Source: Paracoccus xiamenensis (GTDB lineage Bacteria > Pseudomonadota > Alphaproteobacteria > Rhodobacterales > Rhodobacteraceae). From it: a DNA stretch of 64,000 nt. Below are positions 55,500 to 64,000 of this stretch, piece after piece; within the stretch, counting starts at the first letter, position 1, and every line of letters starts with the position of its first letter. The notes beneath the pieces are model-generated. The model worked only from the letters and a program-made list of their open reading frames with translations. It did not search any database and had not been told where the DNA came from. The position numbers were made by a program, and so were the translations under genes. Location: contig NZ_JAAOHY010000003.1 in the NCBI RefSeq assembly GCF_011308835.1, positions 62,001 through 126,000 of the forward strand, in the 5' to 3' direction.

Positions 55500-57730
55500 G
55501 TCAGCTCTGCCATCTGGGTGTCGCGGCTGTTCGGGCCGATATGCAGCTGGATCAGGCCGGGGTCGCGGACCCACTCCGCACCCTCCAGCGACGGTGCGAT
55601 GGGGTAGCTGAACTGGTCGGAGGTGACGCGAAAGCGCAGCTCTCGACTTGTGCCGGGCGGCAGCGTCACCTGTTGGAAATCGATCAACCAGCGGCCCGGC
55701 CGGGTGATCCGCGCAACCGGGTCGCTGGCATAAAGCTGCACCGTCTCGACCACCTCGCACGGGCCGGAATTCGTGACATTGATCCGCAGCGTGACAGGCC
55801 GATCGGCAAGGGCACGGGGCCGCGACAGTTGCGGCATCCCGTATTCGACCTGCCCATAACTCAGCCCGAAACCGAAGGGAAAGCGCGGCGCATCGTCAGG
55901 CATATCCAGCCACCCGGTGCGGAACTTGGCAAAATGACCGGGGAAGGGCCGGCCTGTCGGCTCATGAGCGTAAGATAGTGGCACTTCGCCCGGATGGGCG
56001 GGCAGCGCCATCGCTAGCCGGCCCGAGGGATTGGCCGCACCGAACAGCAGGTCCGCCACCCCTTCCGGCCCGGCCACCCCGCCATGCCAAGCGTAAAGCA
56101 GTGCATCGGCCTGTTCGGCAACCGCGCCAAGCGCCAGCGGACGCCCGGCAAACAACACCACCACCAGCGGCTTGCCGGTCGCCGCCAGCGCCGCAATCAG
56201 CCGCCGTTGCGGCGCAGGCAAGTCCGGTGATAGCCGCGAGGAGGACTCGCCCGCATGTTCCTTGGCCTCGCCCACTGCGGCGATGATGACCTCTGCCTGC
56301 CCGGCTGTCGCCAGCGCCTCGGCCATGATCTCGGCTTCGGGGCGCGGGTCCTGCCGTACCGTTACGCCGTGGACGTTCAGGCGCTGTACCAGCCAATCCT
56401 CGTCGACGATATTCGCGCCCCAGGCAATGGCGGGCACCTGGCCGGTCAACGCCGTCACCGCCTCGCCCAGCGGCGTCACATCCTCGGCCCGGCCCGAGAC
56501 GGCCCAGGTCCCCAGCATATTCGCCCGATCCGCCGCGAAAGGCCCGATCAACGCAACACGCGTTTCGGCGGCCAGCGGCAGTACACCGTCATTCTTCAAC
56601 AGCACCGCCGCACTTGCGGCGGCCTTGCGGGCAAGCGCGCGCCCCCTGCCCCGTGCCGGCGGGCGCGCCGTTTTCGCCATGCCCCGGAAAGGATCGTCAA
56701 GAAGCCCCAGCCGCTGCTTGAAATCCAGCACCCGGCGGCAGGCCCGATCGACCAGCGCCGTGACCTGAGCACCCGTCAGCGAGATCCCGGCATCGGGGGC
56801 ATCAACGCCGGATTTCGCCAGGGCGGGCAACTCGCGCAGATAATCTTCGCCCACCATGTCCATATCAACGCCGGCATGGATCGCGCGGGCCACGGCGACC
56901 GGCGCAGGCCCCAGCCCATGCGCCACCAGCTCTGCCACGCCGGTATAGTCCGAAACGACCAGCCCGTCGAAACCTGTCCCGGCGCGCAGCCAGCCTTCGA
57001 TCAGGGGGCCGTTGGCATGCATGGGCAGCTTGTTGACGGCATTAAAGGCGACCATGACGCTGGCCGCACCGGCCTCTACCCCCGCGCTGAAAGGGGGCAG
57101 ATAGGTGGCCAGCAGATCCTCCCATGCGAGCGAGACGTTGTCGTAGTCGCGCCCGCTTTCGGGGGCACCGTAAGCCACGAAATGCTTCAGGCAGGCAGCC
57201 ACCCGGCCCTTGCCCGCGGGATCCTTGCCCTGAAAGCCACGCACAGCCGCCGCGGCGATGCGCGCGGCCAACAGCGGCTCCTCGCCCGGGCCTTCGGCAA
57301 CGCGGCCCCAACGGGCATCACGGCTGATGTCGACCATCGGCGCATAGACCTGATGAAGGCCTTCGGCAGCAGCCTCGGCGGCGGCGAAGCGCGAAGTTGC
57401 CGCGATCAGGTCCATGTCCCAACTACAGGCGAGGCCGATATTCAGCGGGAAGACGGTGCGGTGGCCGTGGATCACATCCTCGGCGAAGAACAGCGGGATG
57501 CGCAGCCGAGACCCCGCCAGCGCGCGTTCCTGCATGGCGCGAGCGGTGGCCAGCGACTTGGTGCCAAAGATCGCGCCCACCTGGCCCGTATCCAGCCGTC
57601 CGGCCAGCGAGGTCGGCTGCCGCGCCCCGGTCATCAGCCCCTCGCCCGCGGCCATCAGGTTCAGCTGACCGATCTTTTCAGCCAGCGTCATCTGCGCCAT
57701 CAGGCGCGCGACATGATCGTGGTCTTTCAA
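55487..57730 (-). CDS. Beta-glucosidase, glycoside hydrolase family 3
   Basis: A 747-residue GH3 enzyme with the N-terminal barrel, the alpha/beta sandwich and a C-terminal fibronectin-like domain. Motifs include FFAEDVIHGHRTVFP, CLKHFVAYGAPESGRDY and the nucleophile aspartate in GLVVSDYTGV; FGLSYGQVEY is typical of the C-terminal half. Family length and FnIII domain fit a beta-glucosidase rather than NagZ. No signal peptide is seen. It probably releases glucose from oligosaccharides made by its GH144-type neighbour. Confidence 0.9.
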   Translation of the reverse strand: MKDHDHVARLMAQMTLAEKIGQLNLMAAGEGLMTGARQPTSLAGRLDTGQVGAIFGTKSLATARAMQERALAGSRLRIPLFFAEDVIHGHRTVFPLNIGLACSWDMDLIAATSRFAAAEAAAEGLHQVYAPMVDISRDARWGRVAEGPGEEPLLAARIAAAAVRGFQGKDPAGKGRVAACLKHFVAYGAPESGRDYDNVSLAWEDLLATYLPPFSAGVEAGAASVMVAFNAVNKLPMHANGPLIEGWLRAGTGFDGLVVSDYTGVAELVAHGLGPAPVAVARAIHAGVDMDMVGEDYLRELPALAKSGVDAPDAGISLTGAQVTALVDRACRRVLDFKQRLGLLDDPFRGMAKTARPPARGRGRALARKAAASAAVLLKNDGVLPLAAETRVALIGPFAADRANMLGTWAVSGRAEDVTPLGEAVTALTGQVPAIAWGANIVDEDWLVQRLNVHGVTVRQDPRPEAEIMAEALATAGQAEVIIAAVGEAKEHAGESSSRLSPDLPAPQRRLIAALAATGKPLVVVLFAGRPLALGAVAEQADALLYAWHGGVAGPEGVADLLFGAANPSGRLAMALPAHPGEVPLSYAHEPTGRPFPGHFAKFRTGWLDMPDDAPRFPFGFGLSYGQVEYGMPQLSRPRALADRPVTLRINVTNSGPCEVVETVQLYASDPVARITRPGRWLIDFQQVTLPPGTSRELRFRVTSDQFSYPIAPSLEGAEWVRDPGLIQLHIGPNSRDTQMAELTWLS

Positions 57731-57751
57731 TGCGCTGCCCCTTGCTGACGG

Positions 57752-59677
57752 TTATTCAGCCGCGTGGCGCGCGGCAAGAAATTCGGGCCGGAGAATGGGG
57801 GAAAGCTGCCCCAATCCGTCGCGGATATCCAGCGCCGCCGTATAGAAGGGCTGCCCGTCGGGGTCGCTGGGCGCGGCTTCGCCATGCAGGACCGCCAGCA
57901 CCGCCGTTTGCGGCAAGTCCTCGCGCAGGACCAGGTGAAAGCGCATCACGCCTTCAATATCCAGCGCCGCCGTGGCCTCGTCCAGCAGCAGGATATCGGG
58001 CTTGGCCAGCAGGATCCGCGCCAGAACCAGCCGCTGCTTCTGCCCGCCCGACAGCGTGTTGCGCCAGTTGCGCCCCTGATAAAGGACCTGATCGAGGCAG
58101 TTGATGAATTCGCCAAGGTCCACCCGCGCCATGGCGGCGGCGACAGCAATATCAGAATGCTGTTCGGGGTGGTCGGGATAGGTCACCAGCGCCTTCAGCG
58201 ACATGCGGTCGGGGATGTCGGGATCCTGCCCGGCAAAGAACATTCGCGCCCCCTCGCGCATCGCGACCCGGCCCGAGCCATAGGGCCAGATCCCCGCCAC
58301 CGTCTTCAGCAGGCTGCTTTTGCCGCAACCATTCTGCCCGCGCAGACAGATCCAGTCGCCCAGATACAGCCGCAGCTGCGGCACCGACAGGAAGGCCGGC
58401 GTGTCATGGCCACGGTGATGCAAGCGCAGACCTTCCAGCGCCAGCAGCGGGCCTGCGGGCCGTTGGGTGCGTTCGAAATCGCTGATACCGGTCTCGGCAT
58501 AGAAGTCCTGGCGGCGGCGGACACGCTCGACCGCCTCGGCCAGTTCGGTCAACCGTCCGGCATTGGCCTTGAGCGTGGCGATGGCGGGCATGACGTTGAT
58601 GAACCACGACACGTCGCCGATCAGTTCGGCCGTCAGCTCCCCACTGGCGGCGAAATCACGAAAATTCAGGTTGCCCGCCATATAGGACGGCAGCGCCGGC
58701 AGATAGGCCAGAAGCCGCGAGGACAGGAAGTTGTAGACGCTGGTGAACATCATGACGAAGGCGCCCAGCCAGTTCTGCTTGCCCCAGGTCTGGTCGAGTT
58801 GTGCATAAAGCTGGCCGTTGATGCGGCTCTGCGCCCGCTCGCCCCGTGCCGCCGCCATCCGACCGACGCGACCCAGCATGGTGCCCCACTCGCCCCGCCA
58901 CGCGCCGTCGCGACGCTGGCGCTGCACGCTCAGCCGTCCCAGCACCCGACCCAGCTTCCAGGCGACGTAAGTGATGCAGGGCACATAGATCGCGACCAGC
59001 AGCAGCGCCAGCACGGCAGAGCCGTATTCCCCCGGCGCAAGGTCGATCCGCCCGGCAAGACCGGGGCCTACCCAAGCCTCCAGCGTCTGGTTGGCCCCTG
59101 CCCCCCAGAGGTCAAGGAAAGGCACCGGCTGGCTGCGTTCCAGCAATGCGGCCGAGACGAAATAGATAGAGGTCACCGCCCCCCACAGCCCCATCGCCAG
59201 CCCGATGATGCCGCCATACAGCCCGCCCGAGCATTCATCGACACGCTGGTCGATGGCATCGGGCATGCGCGGCGTGCCATGCGGGGCCGAGCGGTCGCTG
59301 GTCAGATCCAGCGCGATCCGCCCATCGGCAAGGATCGCGTCGTTGAACTGGCCGACCAGCCAACCGCGCGCACGCCGATGCAGCGTGGTAGAGACAAAGT
59401 GGCGCAGCGCGATCCCCGCCGCCCGGGCAAGAAACAGGCCCAGATAAGCGCCGGCCGCCAACAGGATGACGCGGGCGGGATCGACCTCTGGCGCTGCATT
59501 GTGGAAATTCGCCAGCGAGGCGAGGAAATCAGCGCTCGCCACCGCAACCCAGACGCTGGCCTTGCTGAGCAGGGTAGTGATCGCAAAGACGATCACAGTC
59601 AGCAACCATGCCTCGCGCCAGCGCTCTGACACCCAATACGCCGACAGAAGACCCCAGAACCCAGTTAACCGTTGCAC
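57752..59677 (-). CDS. SbmA/BacA-family ABC transporter with fused ATPase (YddA-like)
   Basis: A 641-residue protein with an SbmA/BacA-type membrane domain (about 1-370, several helices) and one ABC ATPase domain. Walker A is GQNGCGKSS, the signature is LSGGQKQRLVLARIL and Walker B is ILLLDEATAAL. Relatives include E. coli YddA and mycobacterial Rv1819c, which move peptides, vitamin B12 or other hydrophilic compounds. It is 21 bases upstream of the GH3 gene in the same direction, so it probably moves the glucan or a fragment. The direction of transport is not known. Confidence 0.87.
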   Translation of the reverse strand: MQRLTGFWGLLSAYWVSERWREAWLLTVIVFAITTLLSKASVWVAVASADFLASLANFHNAAPEVDPARVILLAAGAYLGLFLARAAGIALRHFVSTTLHRRARGWLVGQFNDAILADGRIALDLTSDRSAPHGTPRMPDAIDQRVDECSGGLYGGIIGLAMGLWGAVTSIYFVSAALLERSQPVPFLDLWGAGANQTLEAWVGPGLAGRIDLAPGEYGSAVLALLLVAIYVPCITYVAWKLGRVLGRLSVQRQRRDGAWRGEWGTMLGRVGRMAAARGERAQSRINGQLYAQLDQTWGKQNWLGAFVMMFTSVYNFLSSRLLAYLPALPSYMAGNLNFRDFAASGELTAELIGDVSWFINVMPAIATLKANAGRLTELAEAVERVRRRQDFYAETGISDFERTQRPAGPLLALEGLRLHHRGHDTPAFLSVPQLRLYLGDWICLRGQNGCGKSSLLKTVAGIWPYGSGRVAMREGARMFFAGQDPDIPDRMSLKALVTYPDHPEQHSDIAVAAAMARVDLGEFINCLDQVLYQGRNWRNTLSGGQKQRLVLARILLAKPDILLLDEATAALDIEGVMRFHLVLREDLPQTAVLAVLHGEAAPSDPDGQPFYTAALDIRDGLGQLSPILRPEFLAARHAAE

Positions 59678-59839
59678 ACACGCTGCCTTTTTTTATCGCC
59701 AGGCATAACCGCGCATCCCACAGCGACACATATTCGCCTGCGGGCCGTTCCCGGCTTATTTTCTTGTAAATTACAGCCGCTTCGCGCGATTCTGCCGCGT
59801 TACGGCCCTGCTGTAAAATCAAGCATAACAAACAAACCT

Positions 59840-59859
59840 ATCGGCGGTAAACCGCCGAT
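59840..59859 (-). terminator. Perfect hairpin, likely intrinsic terminator
   Basis: ATCGGCGGT-AA-ACCGCCGAT has perfect 9-base arms. On the minus strand it lies 22 bases after the stop of the ORF ending at 59882 and is followed by the T-rich AGGTTTGTTTGTT, as in intrinsic terminators. The near-complete symmetry could also suit an operator. Confidence 0.5.
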
Positions 59860-59881
59860 GCACGTTTTGCTTTCTGAAATG

Positions 59882-60400
59882 TTAATCACCTGTCAACTGT
59901 CGCAGGATGGCAACGGTGCGGTTCGCAGATTGTCGCGTCCCGACGAAATCGAAGAATCCTCGCCAGTTCCATGATCCGCATATGATGGATGTCGTGAAGA
60001 TCCCTAAAGTCGGCGTGTCGAGGCGCTGGCACAGTTCAGTCCCCCAAAGGGTGCAGCCACAAATGTAATCTGGGAGATCGAACTTGCTGTTCAGCAGCTC
60101 CATCACGATCCTGACTGCCGCGTCACACCTGAACTGTGAACAATAAAGCCACGAAAAATCCGTATCTCCCTGAAGAAGGGCCAAATCTATGTAGCGTTTC
60201 AGACGATACTGTGGCCCCTTAGCAGGGAATATCCAGTTGTAATACCTGCGACATTCACGCCGAAATCTCGGTGAGGATCAAGCTGTTCAGCTGCACCTGC
60301 TAGCGCCTGCCCAAGATCAACCTTGCCATTGCTTCGTGCAGATCTATCCTTCCAAAGCGATTGAATGATGCGACGGTTACAAGCGTGACAATCACCAGAT
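59882..60400 (-). pseudogene. Decayed or frameshifted gene of unknown family
   Basis: Two minus-strand frames look coding in succession. One, at about 60235-60390, has SARSNGKVDLGQALAGAAEQ and GVNVAGITTGYSLLRGHSIV. Then another frame is open from about 60277 to 59882 (from a TTG at 60184: DLPDYICGCTLWGTELCQRL, C-terminus TVAILRQLTGD). They overlap, as expected of a gene broken by a frameshift. The family is not recognised. The hairpin behind the second frame suggests a former transcript end. Confidence 0.35.
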
Positions 60401-60465
60401 GAAAAGGTTTACAACAGCCTTTCTTTCGCTAGGATTCAAGCAAAAGCACAGCAGCGCAGGACCTC

Positions 60466-61485
60466 GTGACGACGCCCCCAAAACCGCCCCGGATTCATGA
60501 TGTTGCGCGCCTTGCGGGGGTCTCGGTGGCGACCGTCAGCCGGGCGATGTCGAACCCTTCCATCGTCAGCGACAGCACCCTGCGCGCGGTCGAGGCCGCC
60601 ATTGCAGAAACCGGCTATACGCTGAATGTGGCGGCGCGGAACCTGCGTCAACAGCAGGTCGGCGGCGTGCTGGCGCTGGTGCCGAAGCTGGCCAATCCGT
60701 TCTTCTCGGTGATTCTGTCCGGCATTGCCGACGTGCTGCGCGGCAACGGGCTGAACCTTTTGGTGCTGGATACCACGATCCAGAGTGGCATCGGCCGGCG
60801 CGAGGCGATCGGCGCCTATCTGAACCGCTCGCGTTCGGATGGGGTGATCGTGCTGGACGGGGGGCTGGACGCGGATCTGTTCCGCCAGCCGAATTGTCCG
60901 CCGGTGGTGCAGGCCTGCGAATGGATCGAAGGGTTGGAGGCCCCGCGTGTACTGGCCGACAATGCCGAAGGTGGCCGGCTGGCGATCACCCATCTGTCGG
61001 GACTCGGGCATCGCCGCATCCTGCATCTGGCCGGGCCCGAAGGCAATTCCCTGACTCGCGCCCGCCGCGACGGCGTGCTGGCGGGGTTGGCCGAGGCGGG
61101 GCTGCCCCCCGACCAGACGGTGCTGCTGAACGGCGATTTCTCATTGCAATCGGGTCGCGCCGCGGCAGCACAGATCCTGGCTTTGGCCAAACGCCCAACC
61201 GCCGTTTTCTGCGACAATGACGAAATGGCGATCGGGCTGATCAACGGATTGTCGCAGGCCGGGCTGCGGGTACCGCAGGACATCTCGGTCATAGGTTTCG
61301 ACAATATCGAGATGTCGGCCTATACGCTGCCGCCGCTGACCACGATCCGCCAGCACCGTGACCGCCTGGGCCGCCACGCGGCCACGGCGCTGCTGGCGCG
61401 GATCAACGGCCAGACAGGCCCGGATGAAGAGGTTCTGCCGGTCGAGCTGCTGCTGCGATCAAGCACGGCCGCACCCGCCAGTTGA
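60466..61485 (+). CDS. LacI/GalR-family transcriptional regulator
   Basis: A 339-residue regulator starting at GTG 60466, with GCAGG five bases upstream. The helix-turn-helix reads IHDVARLAGVSVATVSRAMS and the hinge includes GYTLNVAARNLRQQQ. The effector domain has the usual FFSVILSGIADVLRGNGLN and CDNDEMAIGLINGL. Its targets could be the SbmA-GH3-GH144 operon to the left or a sugar operon outside the window. It converges with dgt. Confidence 0.9.
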   Translation: MTTPPKPPRIHDVARLAGVSVATVSRAMSNPSIVSDSTLRAVEAAIAETGYTLNVAARNLRQQQVGGVLALVPKLANPFFSVILSGIADVLRGNGLNLLVLDTTIQSGIGRREAIGAYLNRSRSDGVIVLDGGLDADLFRQPNCPPVVQACEWIEGLEAPRVLADNAEGGRLAITHLSGLGHRRILHLAGPEGNSLTRARRDGVLAGLAEAGLPPDQTVLLNGDFSLQSGRAAAAQILALAKRPTAVFCDNDEMAIGLINGLSQAGLRVPQDISVIGFDNIEMSAYTLPPLTTIRQHRDRLGRHAATALLARINGQTGPDEEVLPVELLLRSSTAAPAS

Positions 61486-61506
61486 CCGCCACGCCCAAGG
61501 CGCAGG

Positions 61507-62847
61507 TCACGTCCCCGACAGCATCCGCGAGATCCGCAGCGCATAGCGATCCGTCATCCCCGAGGTAAAATCGGCCAGCCCATGCAGCGCCTGTTCGGCG
61601 TTGCCGATGTCGCGCAGATCAAGGCCAAGCGCTCGGGCAAGCTGCTTCGAATAGGGTTCCAGCCGCTCACGGTCCCAGCCCTTCCGCGCCAGATCTTCAT
61701 AGACCGGCAGGACCCCCGTCATCACATTGTCGATGACCCGGCGGCCTGAGACCTCAAGTTCGGTCTTGCGCGGCGCGGTGAAGATGCGGTCAACGGCCAG
61801 ATCGGAGATGCGCCGGAAAATCGGCCCGACCGTGCTGCGTTCGATCAGACCGCCGGACATGTGCCCGGCCATGATCGCGGCATGGTTCTGCTGGAACACC
61901 TCGACGCAGCTGCGAATGGCCGCCCCGATCGCCATGGCCCGCAACACCTCGATATGCTCGGCCTCGGTCCGGTCGCCGCGCGAACGGGGCGCGGTGCCGG
62001 TCACCTCTTGCAGAAGGTCGCGTACCTGCTCATAGGGCAGCTCGCCCGTGGTAAAGGCGTCCTCCAGATCGACAATGCGGTAACAGATATCGTCGGCGGC
62101 CTCGACCGCGAAGACCAGCGGGTGGCGACGATACCAGTGCCCGCCCGCGTAGGTTTCGCGGGGAAGACCCAGGGTCGCGGCGACCTCATCAAAAAGCGCC
62201 GCTTCAGCGTTGAAGATGCCAAACTTCTTATAGGGCAACAGCGCCGGGCCAGCCGCCGCCAAGGCTTGCTGGGTGGCCGCGGTCAGCGGGTATTTGGTGA
62301 AGGCGCCCAGCGTCGCCTTGGACAGCCGCATGCCGCCGTCATTGCGATACATTTCCAGCCGCGCGATGATACGGAAACCTTGGGCGTTGCCTTCGAACTT
62401 CTCGAATTGCCGCTGCAGCACCGGGTCGAGATCGGCCAGCAACCCCTGCGGCTGGACAAAGCGCGCCGCGAACCATGCGCCGATGGCCTCTTCGCCGGAA
62501 TGGCCGAATGGCGGGTTGCCGATGTCATGGGCGGCGCAGGCGGCCTGCACGATATCGGCAAGGTCATATTCCTGACCCCGCACCAGATGCCCCTCGGACA
62601 CCAGCCATTGCCCGATCTCCATCCCCAAGGTGCGGCCGACGCTGCCCACCTCGACCGAATGGATCAGCCGGTGGTGGACATGATCGTTTTCGTAAAGCGG
62701 CTGGACCTGGGTCTTGTTGGCCAACCGCCGGAACGGGGCCGAGAAGATGACCCGGTCATAATCCTGCACGAAATTCGACCGGCTGGGTTTCCCTGCCGCG
62801 CCAGGGCCGTGAAGCCGCGCGTTCGACAGTAACTGGTTCCATTCCAT
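61507..62847 (-). CDS. dgt: Deoxyguanosinetriphosphate triphosphohydrolase-like protein
   Basis: A 446-residue HD-domain enzyme that hydrolyses dNTPs to deoxynucleosides and triphosphate. The start at 62847 is MEWNQLLSNARL. Conserved parts are RSNFVQDYDRVIFSAPFRRL, the first metal histidine H63 in RLIHSVEV and the H107-D108 pair in AAHDIGNPPFGHSGE. The longer frame upstream lacks conservation. It is transcribed away from the ridA-nagB operon. Confidence 0.9.
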   Translation of the reverse strand: MEWNQLLSNARLHGPGAAGKPSRSNFVQDYDRVIFSAPFRRLANKTQVQPLYENDHVHHRLIHSVEVGSVGRTLGMEIGQWLVSEGHLVRGQEYDLADIVQAACAAHDIGNPPFGHSGEEAIGAWFAARFVQPQGLLADLDPVLQRQFEKFEGNAQGFRIIARLEMYRNDGGMRLSKATLGAFTKYPLTAATQQALAAAGPALLPYKKFGIFNAEAALFDEVAATLGLPRETYAGGHWYRRHPLVFAVEAADDICYRIVDLEDAFTTGELPYEQVRDLLQEVTGTAPRSRGDRTEAEHIEVLRAMAIGAAIRSCVEVFQQNHAAIMAGHMSGGLIERSTVGPIFRRISDLAVDRIFTAPRKTELEVSGRRVIDNVMTGVLPVYEDLARKGWDRERLEPYSKQLARALGLDLRDIGNAEQALHGLADFTSGMTDRYALRISRMLSGT

Positions 62848-62991
62848 GACATGCCTCCGCCTATTGGGCCCGCAACGGTCAAAGGCGGGCGGCCCGCCTG
62901 TGCTAAACAACCACCCACTGTGATGGAAGCCCCCCTATCAGGTTGTCACCTTAGCCACGAAGAAAATTATTTACGCCTGATTGGTAATTTT

Positions 62992-63021
62992 TTGCCATTT
63001 CAGATTGTGATAGGCTAAAAT
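62992..63021 (+). promoter_or_regulatory. Sigma-70-type promoter candidate for ridA-nagB
   Basis: TTGCCA (62992-62997) and TAAAAT (63016-63021) are separated by 18 bases and lie 41 bases before the ridA start. The surrounding 62950-63060 stretch is AT-rich. Both hexamers match consensus at five of six or four of six positions. Confidence 0.45.
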
Positions 63022-63061
63022 CTAACCGAACATGAAAATAAATTGCGTAAGGACATATCCC

Positions 63062-63454
63062 ATGACCGACTCTCGCCTGATCCGCTATGACACCGCCGAC
63101 CCGCAGGCCGGCGGCCAGAAGCGCCCCTTCGCCAAGGCGGTGCGGGCCGGGGATTACGTGCATGTCTCGGGCCAGGTGCCGACAGTTGGGGGCGAAGTCG
63201 TGGCTGGCGGCATCGTCGCCCAGACCGAACAGGTGATCGAGAATATCAAGGCTGTGCTGGCAATGGCCGGCTGTGGGCTGGAAGACGTGATCAAGGTCAA
63301 CTGCTGGCTGGATGATCCGCGCGATTTTTCAAGCTTCAACGCTGTGTTTGAGAAGCACTTCATCGATAACCCGCCAGCACGCTCGACGGTGGAATCGCGG
63401 CTGATGGTGGATGCCAAGGTCGAGATCGACGCCATCGCCTGGAAGCCGCTGTGA
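63062..63454 (+). CDS. ridA: RidA/YjgF family enamine/imine deaminase
   Basis: A 130-residue protein from the ATG at 63062, preceded by AAGGA. It has the RidA pattern ...AVRAGDYVHVSGQVP, then TEQVIENIKAVLAMAGCGLE, and near the end NPPARSTVESRLMVDAKVEI with the conserved arginine of the ARST motif. RidA proteins hydrolyse reactive enamine and imine intermediates. The GTGA overlap with nagB suggests it protects or assists amino-sugar metabolism. Confidence 0.85.
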   Translation: MTDSRLIRYDTADPQAGGQKRPFAKAVRAGDYVHVSGQVPTVGGEVVAGGIVAQTEQVIENIKAVLAMAGCGLEDVIKVNCWLDDPRDFSSFNAVFEKHFIDNPPARSTVESRLMVDAKVEIDAIAWKPL

Positions 63455-64000
63455 AGGTTCTGATTCATGCCGATCCGGCCCGTGCGCTTGACTGCACGGC
63501 CGGGCTGCTGGCTGCCCGGCTGCAACGGCAGCCCGACGCGGTTCTGGGATTGGCCACAGGCGGCACGATGGAGGCCGTCTATGCCCGGCTGATCGCCGCA
63601 TATAAGCGCGGCGAGGTTAGCTTTGGCCAAGCCCGCAGCTTCAACCTGGACGAATATGTCGGTGTGGCGCCGGATCACCCGGCCTCTTACTGGCACTACA
63701 TGCGCGAACATCTGCTCGATCATGTCGACATCGCGCCGGGTGCGGCGCTGCTGCCGCGCGGCGATACCCCTAACCCCGAGGCCGAGGCCGCCACCTATGA
63801 ACGCGCCATTGTGGAGGCCGGCGATATCGGGCTGCAATTGCTGGGGCTGGGCGCGAATGGGCATATCGGTTTCAACGAACCGACCTCCAGCCTTGCCTCG
63901 CTGACGCGGGTGAAGACGCTGACCCGCTCCACCCGCGAGGCGAATGCGCGCTTCTTCGAAGATCCCGCGCAAGTGCCCCGGCTGGCGATCACCATGGGCA
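63451..64000 (+). CDS. nagB: Glucosamine-6-phosphate deaminase, 5' part
   Basis: The gene starts at GTG 63451, overlapping the ridA stop, and runs past the window end, so about 183 residues are visible. Motifs are GLATGGTMEAVY, FNLDEYVGVAPDHPASYWHY and LGANGHIGFNEP, all typical of NagB. It converts glucosamine-6-phosphate to fructose-6-phosphate and ammonia. A following nagA or N-acetylglucosamine transport gene is expected beyond the window. Confidence 0.9.
   Translation, partial: MKVLIHADPARALDCTAGLLAARLQRQPDAVLGLATGGTMEAVYARLIAAYKRGEVSFGQARSFNLDEYVGVAPDHPASYWHYMREHLLDHVDIAPGAALLPRGDTPNPEAEAATYERAIVEAGDIGLQLLGLGANGHIGFNEPTSSLASLTRVKTLTRSTREANARFFEDPAQVPRLAITMG

Larger units (their letters stand above)
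59678..60465. other. AT-rich non-coding or decayed region before the LacI gene
   Basis: A stretch of 788 bases, clearly richer in A and T than the neighbours. It holds the promoter region of the SbmA-like operon, a perfect hairpin at 59840-59859 and broken minus-strand reading frames at about 59882-60400. No intact recognised gene lies here. Confidence 0.5.

Overview
The window is high-GC alphaproteobacterial chromosome. It most resembles a Paracoccus-like member of the Rhodobacterales: the heme d1 gene order is nirE-C-F-DL-G-H-J-N with a fused nirDL, adjacent genes are often coupled by ATGA overlaps, and operons are compact and catabolic. No rRNA, tRNA, CRISPR array, intact insertion sequence or prophage was seen. 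The assignment rests on gene content, not on a database search.

Layout. (1) 1-2829: end of a chemotaxis operon, cheA (3' part), cheW, cheR, cheY and a small protein carrying a DxxxQ motif like the CheZ/CheT phosphatases. (2) 3220-12675: a sugar or polyol locus with a GntR/UTRA regulator facing a class I aldolase, an FGGY kinase, a fused DhaK-DhaL kinase, a ribose-type ABC importer and a tandem universal stress protein. Related palindromes lie in the divergent promoter and in front of the binding-protein gene. (3) 12672-16132: LacI regulator and GH2 beta-mannosidase. (4) 16334-19303: aidB and cfa. (5) 19517-26488: heme d1 maturation genes nirN-J-H-G-DL-F-C-E read leftward, without nirS but with an FNR/NNR-like box upstream of nirE. 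(6) 27035-31841: polyamine-type ABC importer with an agmatinase-family ureohydrolase. (7) 31994-36097: periplasmic molybdenum hydroxylase of the isoquinoline oxidoreductase type with a diheme cytochrome c and XdhC.

(8) 36225-45470: a tryptophan/kynurenine/anthranilate catabolic locus. It holds formamidase (kynB), 2-aminobenzoate-CoA ligase, a complete LIV-type ABC importer, tryptophan 2,3-dioxygenase (kynA) and kynureninase (kynU). An AT-rich perfect palindrome sits in the kynB/ligase divergent promoter. Together the genes would import an aromatic amino acid or metabolite and convert tryptophan to kynurenine, anthranilate and anthraniloyl-CoA. (9) 45540-49078: a truncated MaoC-type gene, cysK, an Hsp70/YegD-like gene and a pentanucleotide tandem repeat. 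(10) 49079-53132: a sensory operon with a small membrane protein, a six-helix hybrid histidine kinase with Hpt domain, and a REC-GGDEF diguanylate cyclase. (11) 53490-59677: an alpha/beta hydrolase, then a convergent cluster of a glucoamylase-like (GH144-type) protein, a GH3 glucosidase and an SbmA/BacA-type ABC exporter-fold transporter. (12) 59678-64000: an AT-rich, apparently decayed stretch, a LacI regulator, dGTPase, ridA and the 5' part of nagB.

Functions are inferred from translated sequence and motifs recognised by eye. Substrates of the transporters and of the sugar locus are unproven.
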